Translations under genes and position numbers: made by a program | In this document: piece after piece, positions 1 through 5,003 of the stretch | How the letters are laid out: each line of letters starts with the position of its first letter | How positions within the stretch are numbered: the stretch's first letter is position 1 | Assembly: GCA_021295935.1 (NCBI GenBank) | Contig: JAGWBL010000110.1 | Coordinates: 1-5,003 of the forward strand | Reading direction: 5' to 3' | Source of the DNA: Pseudomonadales bacterium | GTDB lineage: Bacteria; Pseudomonadota; Gammaproteobacteria; Pseudomonadales; Azotimanducaceae | Length of the DNA: 5,003 bases | The notes under the pieces: model-generated | Database searches by the model: none | Told to the model about the DNA's origin: nothing | Seen by the model: the letters and a program-made list of their open reading frames with translations, nothing else

Positions 1-277
1 GGATCGGCTTGTCGAACAGCGGTTCCAACGCCTCGGGCGTCCGATCTCGCCCGCTGAACCCGGTCCCTCCGGTGCAAAGCACGACTTCGACACCCGCGTC
101 GGCAATCCATCGAGAGACGGCTGCCCGAATAACATAGATGTTATCAACCACCAAGGAGCGGTCCACGAGTTCATGTCCCACTTTCTTGAGGCTCGTCGCA
201 AGAAAGTCACCCGAGGTATCCGTGGAGGCCGTTCGAGTATCGGAAACGGTGAGGATAGTGCACTTGAGTGGAGTCAT
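1..277 (-). CDS. moaB: MoaB/MogA-family molybdenum cofactor biosynthesis protein, C-terminal half outside window
   Basis: The frame gives 92 codons from ATG (complement of 275-277) to the window edge, about half of the usual ~170 residues. The N-terminal strand TILTVSDTR (residues 7-15), the DTSG motif (20-23), the helix RAAVSRWIADAGVEVVLCTGG (51-71, split here by eye) and the loop TGGTG (69-73) followed by D78 and TPEA (80-83) match the MoaB/MogA fold closely. In this family the TGGTG loop and the following Asp belong to the molybdopterin-binding site, and the proteins act in the cytoplasm in the adenylylation branch of molybdenum cofactor synthesis; in E. coli MogA does that step and the exact role of MoaB is less clear. 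Only a weak GGA (complement of 287-289) lies 9 bases before the ATG. The gene is divergent from the carboxylase, with no evident functional link. MogA is the main alternative name, but overall similarity favours MoaB. Confidence 0.93.
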   Translation of the reverse strand, partial: MTPLKCTILTVSDTRTASTDTSGDFLATSLKKVGHELVDRSLVVDNIYVIRAAVSRWIADAGVEVVLCTGGTGFSGRDRTPEALEPLFDKPI

Positions 278-360
278 GGCTGGTAGTCCGTCGCGCGCAG
301 GTGGTCGTGAGTGAATTTTCCATTGATTACAATCGGTTTTCCCAATCTAGCTTGAATCAG
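278..360. promoter_or_regulatory. Divergent junction between moaB and the carboxylase, possible promoter region
   Basis: The stretch around 305-360 is more AT-rich than its surroundings. On the minus strand a TGTAAT hexamer (complement of 326-331) is one mismatch from the -10 consensus and lies 48 bases before the moaB ATG, but no good -35 partner is present (TTCAAG at a 19-base gap is poor). On the plus strand TTGATT (323-328) could be a -35, but I see no convincing -10. If promoters for both genes lie here, the carboxylase start must be downstream of 307. Confidence 0.25.
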
Positions 361-3300
361 GTCCAAAAGTTTGGGCAGCAAAGCTCGGTCCACGCTGGGT
401 TCCGGCCGCCTTGTTCGCGAACCGCTCTTCCAAAGAGCAAGCTCTTTCCTTCGCCTGACGCCGATTCCGAATTCCGGGTCCGCGGCCTGCTGAGCGCTGG
501 CCAGATCGAGCGTCATCTTGCCGATCTCCGTGCGTCTGACATCGATGCATATGTCGAGAAGGTTGTGGCCCCGGCCGAGCAGCCCGACCGTCCCTCGGCA
601 GCAGTCACCATTCCAGCGCTTGGAAAGGTGATTTCGAACATCGGCGACGGTCCCTACTACCACGCAATTGTGGAGATGGATTTCTCAGTTGGCAAGCGGC
701 AAGTGGGCTTCCTCGCCCAGGACAGGCGTGTGCGCAATGGCGAGTGGATGCCTGAGCACCATTTGGCCGCGACACACTTCGTGGAGGAATGCAGTCGCCG
801 CTCCTATGCCATCGTCAGCCTCATGGATACACCCGGGGCATCCGGCGAAGAGGCAGCCAACAGCAACCACCAGGCACACAGCATTTCCCGGTTGATTGCC
901 ACCATGAGCGACGTCGGCGTTCCGAACCTCGGCGTCATTTTCGGTCTGGGCTACTCGGGCGGAGCGATCCCGCTCGCAGCGAGCAACTTGATCCTGTCGG
1001 TACGCGACGGGGTCTTCAGCACGATTCAGCCGCGTTCCCTGGCAAACATCGCACGGCGGCTGAACCTGTCTTGGCAGGAGTGCGCCAAGCTCGTGGGACT
1101 CTCTCCTTACGAACTGCTGGAACAGGGCAACATCGACGGGATCATCGACTACGTGCCCGGCGAGACGGAGAAGCTGTCGAGCCTCGCTATGGCGATTGTC
1201 AGCGGGATCGAGTCCATCGAGCAGCGCGTCATCGCATTCGTGGCAGCCAATCACTACATCGTGGACCACTACGTTGCGACGTTGGACCGGTTTCTGAGTC
1301 CGTCCGACCGGCTCAAGAAGATGGTGGCCCGCGCTTCGCTTGGAGCAACACCGACCGCGACCGAATACCCGAACGTGTTCGGGGTAGCGTACAGGTTCTC
1401 GCGGTACTTGCGAGTTCGTCGCAGGATCAAGGCCACCAATGCCACTCGTTACGGTCGTCTCGCCGAGCAGCAGCTGCCTGCGGGAGAGCTGACCGCGCGG
1501 GCGGAGCGCGAACGCAGACGGACGTTTCTGCGATGGTTGCAGGACCCCGATGTCATTGTCTACGACGATCGGTTGCTGGCTGCGTGGAAGAACTTCGAGG
1601 AAAAGCGCGAAGCAGCGGACTTGGTGAGAGGGAGGATTGGAAAGATCCTTCTTGGCGAACCCAGAAGGAACTTCCAGCTGGCTCGCGAACGACTTCTCGG
1701 TACGCTCTGCCTCTACCTGTACAACCGCTGGAAGACGGACTCTCCGGGCAATCTCGCAAGCCTCGTGGAGAACTTGCGAAATCACGCAGACTCGAAGTTC
1801 CTGTTCCTGCCATCGGACATTGCGAACACGATGGGACTTCTGGACGCCTTGCACACGGGCACCTCGTTCGCTACGGAGTTGCGGGAACGGTTCACGCATG
1901 ATGGACGCAAGCTCGTCGCAGGAGTTGGCAGGGAGTCGCGCTCGATCGATCGGATCAGGGACGCTCTGGCTGTCGAGCTGAACTTGGCGCTGACCGAGGG
2001 GCCGTTCAAGGGGGTGCGCAGAGTTGCTGCAATGGAATCCCAAATTGAGGGCAATCGGAAGCTTGTAGAAAAGGCGTTCGGCGAGTTTCTGCATGCCGAG
2101 CGGCCAGGTGACGAGGCAGCTCCCGACGCCATCTCGGTCCTCGACGTCCTGCGGCGGGACGAGCTGCGTTCCTACGTGCTGGACGACTTGTGTTGTCTTC
2201 AGGTCTTCGACATCGTCTATGACTGCATTGTTGGTGAACTCGACGCGATTGCGGAGGAGGCTGGACGCAACCAGAAGCTCAGCGAGGAGACTCTTGCGCG
2301 CATTATCGATCTGGCACTTCAGCACGCTCAGGAGGAATTGACGCTTCCCAAGGACTGGACCGAGGCCGGGAAGCTGGGAATCCCGGTTGTGGAGCAGAAG
2401 TTCTACGATTGGTACACAGCGATATCCGCGTTACCGAAAGCGCGCAATCAGTTCACCGCCATCGAAGAGTGGAAGAGAGGCGCGTTTCCCCAGCTTTCCG
2501 AGACGCTCTTCGTCGTCATCACTCATTTGTTCGAGCGTCTCCTGGCGAGCTTCCTCAAGACCAAGTTCGAGAGTTCCAAGTACGACGGACGAATAGCTCC
2601 GCGCAACATCGGCCGCAAGAAGGACTTTTGGAACCGTCTGCAGATTGCGTACCGGGACCTGCGCATCCAACGGACGCTTGACCGATTCAAGCACGGCAAT
2701 CGAGTCACGCACAGCATGATTGTCAAGGAGTTCTTCGAGGACTTTGAAGAGTTGTATTCCGACCTGCTGAGTTCGGACCCCCGCCAGTTTCCTGGATTCC
2801 GTGTATCGATTCAGCGCGCCCTGGACACGAAGACCGTACCCTGCGGCGTGGTCACCGGGATCGGCAGCGTCAAGACGACCTCCGGCGCGGTACGGATGGG
2901 TGCCGTGATCTCGAACATTGGCTTCCAGGCGGGGGCCTTCGACATGGCGAGCGCCGAGAAGTTCTGCAGGCTGCTCGTCAAGTGTGCGGACGAGCAGATT
3001 CCGGTGGTCTGCTTCATCTCGTCCGGCGGCATGCAGACCAAGGAGGGTGCGGGCGCGTTGTTTTCCATGGCGGCGATCAACGATCGGATCACACGCTTCG
3101 TCCGAGACTTCGACCTACCGCTGGTCGTGTTCGGCTTTGGGGACAGCCCGCGCGGCGCCCACGCAAGCTTCGTGACCCACCCGCTTGTTCACACGTACTA
3201 CTTCTCGGGCACCAAAATGCCCTTCGCCGGGCAGATTGTGATTCCGAGTCATCTTCCTCTGAGGTCCATTCTTTCGAACTATCTGGCAACTGACCCGAAT

Positions 3301-5003
3301 GCCATGGAGGGCTTGGTCAAGCACCCGTTCCATACCGGACTGGACGACGAGCTCGTCATGATCGATCCTGAGATTCCCGTCCCCTCTGCCGAAGTCAGCG
3401 AAGTGCTCGCTCAGGTGATGGCAGGGGTGTTCGGTGACGAGGGTCCTGTGCCTCGTAAACCTAAGCGCAAGCGGTTCCTGGAGGCCGAGTTGTACCGACC
3501 GACCCGGAGAGTGCTCGTGCATGCACGCGGATGCGCTGCTTCCAAGATCGTGCGAGTCGCTCAGGACAATGGGCTGGAGGTGGTGCTAGTCCAGTCGGAT
3601 CCGGACATGGATTCGGTCGCGGTTGACCTGCTCGACGACAGGGGGGCTTCCATCTGCATCGGCGGAAACACCCCCGACGAAAGTTATCTCAATGCCTTGT
3701 CGGTCATGGCGGTTGCCGAAAACGAGAGAGTGGATTGCCTGCATCCGGGGATCGGCTTTCTGTCAGAAAGCAGCCAGTTTGCGCGGTTGGTCCGATCGCG
3801 CGGGATCAACTTCATCGGCCCACCCGTGTCCAGCATGGAAACCATGGGCAACAAGTCGAATGCCATCAAGACCGCGCTTGCGCATGGTGTGCCGGTGGTG
3901 CCGGGAAGCCATGGTGTGCTGACCGACGCTGAAACGGCCGAATCGCTCGCAAGGGAAATCGGCTTCCCAGTACTGATCAAGGCGGTTCACGGAGGCGGTG
4001 GCAAGGGCATACAGGTGGTCGAAAGCGCCAACGAGTTCGTCGAGCAGTTTCAGAGAGTATCCGCCGAGGCTCGCTTGGCGTTCGGCAACGGTGACGTCTA
4101 CTTGGAGAAGTACGTGACATCGCTTCGGCACATCGAGGTTCAGGTGCTTCGAGACTGCCACGGCAACACCAAGGTCGTCGGAATCCGCGACTGCAGCGTC
4201 CAGAGAAACAAGCAGAAGGTGATCGAGGAGTCGGGTTCGACGATGCTGCCCGACGAGCTGTGTGCGAGCACCAAGGAGTGCGCGGCGTCGCTGGCCGATG
4301 CCGTCGGGTACGTCGGGGCTGGAACAGTAGAATTCATTTACGACCTGAAGGCGGGAGAGGTGTATTTCATGGAAATGAATACACGCCTTCAGGTTGAACA
4401 CCCGGTGACGGAACTGGTCGCCGGCGTCGACATCGTCGGCGAGCAGTTCCGTATCGCGAGCGGAGAGTCCATCGCCGACCTGACCGTTGGCGACTTGGGT
4501 TACGCCATCGAAGCACGGGTGAACGCCGAGCGCATCGTTCGGGGGTCGGGAGGTCAGCTCGAATTCCGGCCCAGTCCAGGGCACGTCAGTGTCTGCAAGC
4601 TCCCACAGTCCAAAGGGATTTCCGTGATAGCGGCAACCGGGACCGACAAATTCGTCTCACCCTTCTACGACAGCATGATCGTCCAGGTGATCGCCCATGG
4701 CGCAGACCGCGATAGCACAGCGAAGAAGCTCTACAACTACTTGGGTCGAGTGGAAATTGAGGGAATTCGCACAAACATTGCATTGGTGCGTCGCGTCCTG
4801 AAAGATGAGGTGTTCCTTGGTGGAAACTACGACACGAACTTCCTGCCAGAGTTTCTGGAGCGGACCGATGCCGACGCTGTAATAAGGGAGATCGAGCGCA
4901 AGGCGAATGCCGAAGAAGGCACCGTTGGTGTTGAAAGCATAAGCATTGAGGGTTCCGACGAACTCAAGGTCTTGGCGCCGTCAACCGGGATCTTCTATCT
5001 CAA
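307..5003 (+). CDS. Single-chain acetyl-/acyl-CoA carboxylase (CT-alpha, linker, CT-beta, BC, BCCP), C-terminus outside window
   Basis: One frame is open from 268 to the window end with no stop, giving at least 1565 residues from GTG 307. It carries, in order, an AccA-like half (residues ~99-295), a long unassigned region (~300-830), an AccD-like half (831 to ~1020), a biotin carboxylase (1067 to ~1518) and the start of a biotinyl domain (1555 on). The predicted cytoplasmic enzyme carboxylates biotin with ATP and bicarbonate and moves the carboxyl group to an acyl-CoA; acetyl-CoA is the likeliest substrate because both CT halves resemble bacterial AccA/AccD, but this is inference. The start is uncertain. 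GTG 307 has AGGTGG at 299-304, only 2 bases away. GTG 268 has GAGGA at 251-255 but would overlap the moaB start by 10 bp. GTG 301 and TTG 352 are also in frame, and no ATG occurs before 676. No signal peptide or membrane segment is evident. The enzyme family is secure; the N-terminus is not. Confidence 0.9.
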   Translation, partial: MSEFSIDYNRFSQSSLNQVQKFGQQSSVHAGFRPPCSRTALPKSKLFPSPDADSEFRVRGLLSAGQIERHLADLRASDIDAYVEKVVAPAEQPDRPSAAVTIPALGKVISNIGDGPYYHAIVEMDFSVGKRQVGFLAQDRRVRNGEWMPEHHLAATHFVEECSRRSYAIVSLMDTPGASGEEAANSNHQAHSISRLIATMSDVGVPNLGVIFGLGYSGGAIPLAASNLILSVRDGVFSTIQPRSLANIARRLNLSWQECAKLVGLSPYELLEQGNIDGIIDYVPGETEKLSSLAMAIVSGIESIEQRVIAFVAANHYIVDHYVATLDRFLSPSDRLKKMVARASLGATPTATEYPNVFGVAYRFSRYLRVRRRIKATNATRYGRLAEQQLPAGELTARAERERRRTFLRWLQDPDVIVYDDRLLAAWKNFEEKREAADLVRGRIGKILLGEPRRNFQLARERLLGTLCLYLYNRWKTDSPGNLASLVENLRNHADSKFLFLPSDIANTMGLLDALHTGTSFATELRERFTHDGRKLVAGVGRESRSIDRIRDALAVELNLALTEGPFKGVRRVAAMESQIEGNRKLVEKAFGEFLHAERPGDEAAPDAISVLDVLRRDELRSYVLDDLCCLQVFDIVYDCIVGELDAIAEEAGRNQKLSEETLARIIDLALQHAQEELTLPKDWTEAGKLGIPVVEQKFYDWYTAISALPKARNQFTAIEEWKRGAFPQLSETLFVVITHLFERLLASFLKTKFESSKYDGRIAPRNIGRKKDFWNRLQIAYRDLRIQRTLDRFKHGNRVTHSMIVKEFFEDFEELYSDLLSSDPRQFPGFRVSIQRALDTKTVPCGVVTGIGSVKTTSGAVRMGAVISNIGFQAGAFDMASAEKFCRLLVKCADEQIPVVCFISSGGMQTKEGAGALFSMAAINDRITRFVRDFDLPLVVFGFGDSPRGAHASFVTHPLVHTYYFSGTKMPFAGQIVIPSHLPLRSILSNYLATDPNAMEGLVKHPFHTGLDDELVMIDPEIPVPSAEVSEVLAQVMAGVFGDEGPVPRKPKRKRFLEAELYRPTRRVLVHARGCAASKIVRVAQDNGLEVVLVQSDPDMDSVAVDLLDDRGASICIGGNTPDESYLNALSVMAVAENERVDCLHPGIGFLSESSQFARLVRSRGINFIGPPVSSMETMGNKSNAIKTALAHGVPVVPGSHGVLTDAETAESLAREIGFPVLIKAVHGGGGKGIQVVESANEFVEQFQRVSAEARLAFGNGDVYLEKYVTSLRHIEVQVLRDCHGNTKVVGIRDCSVQRNKQKVIEESGSTMLPDELCASTKECAASLADAVGYVGAGTVEFIYDLKAGEVYFMEMNTRLQVEHPVTELVAGVDIVGEQFRIASGESIADLTVGDLGYAIEARVNAERIVRGSGGQLEFRPSPGHVSVCKLPQSKGISVIAATGTDKFVSPFYDSMIVQVIAHGADRDSTAKKLYNYLGRVEIEGIRTNIALVRRVLKDEVFLGGNYDTNFLPEFLERTDADAVIREIERKANAEEGTVGVESISIEGSDELKVLAPSTGIFYL
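601..1190 (+). other. Domain: AccA-like carboxyltransferase alpha half (crotonase fold)
   Basis: Numbering is from GTG 307. DTPGA (residues 174-178) is followed by a loop of the same length as in E. coli AccA, then a helix. GYSGGA (215-220) corresponds to the AccA GEGGSGGA segment, whose glycines form an oxyanion hole. STIQPRS (238-244) corresponds to the AccA YSVISPEG segment. EQGNIDGIID (272-281) matches the AccA KELKLIDSII segment that closes the fold. This half should help bind carboxybiotin and pair with the AccD-like half downstream. The preceding ~100 residues include a helix-like stretch at about 487-570 (LLSAGQIERHLADLRAS) that seems to belong to the protein. The residues before it look less convincing. 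Confidence 0.85.
1200..2790 (+). other. Domain: ~530-residue unassigned, probably helical region between the two CT halves
   Basis: The reading frame continues unbroken from about residue 299 to 828, but I recognise no catalytic motif or known domain. The sequence is rich in Arg, Lys, Glu, Asp and Leu in helix-like spacing, for example FLRWLQDPD near 1528-1554, FEEKREAADL near 1597-1623 and EFFEDFEELYSDLL near 2734-2769. There are no Gly-rich loops and no hydrophobic run long enough to cross a membrane. A CC pair occurs at 2191-2196, without CxxC spacing. By analogy, large single-chain carboxylases carry helical central regions that position BC, BCCP and CT, so a scaffolding or dimerisation role is possible. 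I saw no sequence similarity to the eukaryotic central region. Confidence 0.6.
2797..3370 (+). other. Domain: AccD-like carboxyltransferase beta half (crotonase fold), no zinc ribbon
   Basis: SSGGMQTKEGAG (residues 905-916) aligns with the AccD segment SASGGARMQEAL, the first oxyanion-hole loop of the beta subunit. DLPLVVFGFGDSPRGAHASF (936-955) aligns with the AccD segment around TDPTMGGVSASF. FAGQIVI (973-979) aligns with AccD FAGPRVI. The domain should bind the acyl-CoA side of the reaction. Two departures from AccD stand out: the Cys4 zinc ribbon that precedes the fold in AccD is absent, with no CxxC pair nearby, and the first Gly of the GGVSAS loop is replaced by Arg (PRGAHAS). The domain begins around FRVSIQRALD (831-840). 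The AccC-like part starts about 45-70 residues after the CT fold, across a basic stretch (RKPKRKR, near 3454-3474). Confidence 0.85.
3505..4860 (+). other. Domain: biotin carboxylase (AccC-like, ATP-grasp)
   Basis: About 450 residues, the normal AccC length, run from RRVLVHARG (1067) to FLPEFL (about 1518). Visible parts are a near-match to HPGYGFLSE (HPGIGFLSE, 3742-3768), the ATP-binding lysine in LIKAVHGGGGKG (K1225, glycine loop 1229-1234), RHIEVQV with the conserved His (1275), QKVIEE with the Lys (1304), the metal-binding Glu of GTVEF (1342), and EMNTRLQVEHPVTE (1356-1369) with the Glu, Asn, Arg, Gln and Glu of the active site. EARVNAE supplies the Arg (1404) equivalent to E. coli AccC R338. 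The catalytic set is therefore complete. The usual N-terminal ANRGEIA motif is degenerate here (HARGCAA), and H236 of the AccC HQK motif is Lys. Confidence 0.95.
4969..5003 (+). other. Domain: start of biotinyl carrier (BCCP) domain, cut by window end
   Basis: VLAPSTGIFYL (residues 1555-1565) resembles the first strand of AccB-type biotinyl domains (SPMVGTFYR in E. coli). It lies about 37 residues after the end of biotin carboxylase, where fused biotin carrier domains commonly sit. The acceptor lysine motif (typically MKM) would fall some 35 residues beyond the window edge and cannot be checked here. Confidence 0.75.

Noticed and set aside
274..663. 129-codon minus-strand frame whose TGA overlaps the moaB ATG (ATGA), as in coupled genes
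   Set aside because: The overlap is suggestive, but the frame is antisense-aligned to the carboxylase, the translation is not recognisable, and the plus-strand reading from about 487 on looks like genuine protein. It remains a minor possibility for 274-480 only.
789..1901. 370-codon plus-strand frame in a different phase
   Set aside because: It runs across the conserved AccA-like motifs of the other frame, and its Arg-, Ser- and Gly-heavy composition is typical of an out-of-frame reading of GC-rich coding DNA.
685..2325. 546-codon open frame on the minus strand
   Set aside because: It is codon-aligned antisense to the carboxylase frame. Stops there need TTA, CTA or TCA codons on the plus strand, which are rare in this GC-rich gene (its end is the TCA at 685). 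The translation matches no family I recognise.
1200..2790. Possibility that separate genes (accA, an unknown gene, accD) are present rather than a fusion
   Set aside because: I translated the frame codon by codon across the region and found no stop and no change of frame, so separate genes would need internal starts without stops.
3763..4584. 273-codon open frame on the minus strand
   Set aside because: It is the same antisense effect, opposite the well-conserved biotin carboxylase; its stop is the complement of the TCA codon at 3763.

Overview
The window holds two divergent genes, both cut by the window edges. On the minus strand at the left end is the first half of moaB (MoaB/MogA-family molybdenum cofactor protein). 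The rest, about 4.7 kb, is one uninterrupted plus-strand reading frame that is still open at the last base. It encodes a very large biotin-dependent carboxylase. Coding is GC-rich, with mostly G/C codon third positions and few TTA, CTA or TCA codons. Together with a MoaB N-terminus of proteobacterial type, this suggests a GC-rich proteobacterium; the genus cannot be named from this sequence.

Layout: 1-277 (minus), moaB, start codon present and C-terminal half outside the window. 278 to about 480, the divergent junction, locally AT-rich around 305-360; the start of the carboxylase gene lies somewhere here. About 601-1190, a carboxyltransferase half resembling AccA (alpha). About 1200-2790, a stretch of roughly 530 residues, rich in charged residues and probably helical, in which I recognise no family. 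2797 to about 3370, a carboxyltransferase half resembling AccD (beta), without the AccD zinc ribbon. 3505 to about 4860, a full biotin carboxylase (AccC-like, ATP-grasp) with its main catalytic residues. 4969-5003, the first residues of a biotinyl (AccB-like) domain; its biotin-lysine motif would lie just beyond the window.

All the activities that Escherichia coli spreads over AccA, AccD, AccC and AccB thus appear to be encoded in one polypeptide, in the order CT-alpha, linker, CT-beta, BC, BCCP. This differs from the eukaryotic single-chain acetyl-CoA carboxylase (BC, BCCP, central region, CT-beta, CT-alpha) both in module order and in the order of the two CT halves. The predicted chemistry is ATP- and bicarbonate-dependent carboxylation of biotin, followed by carboxyl transfer to an acyl-CoA. 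Which acyl-CoA is used cannot be read from the sequence. No RNA genes, mobile elements, CRISPR arrays or terminators were seen.
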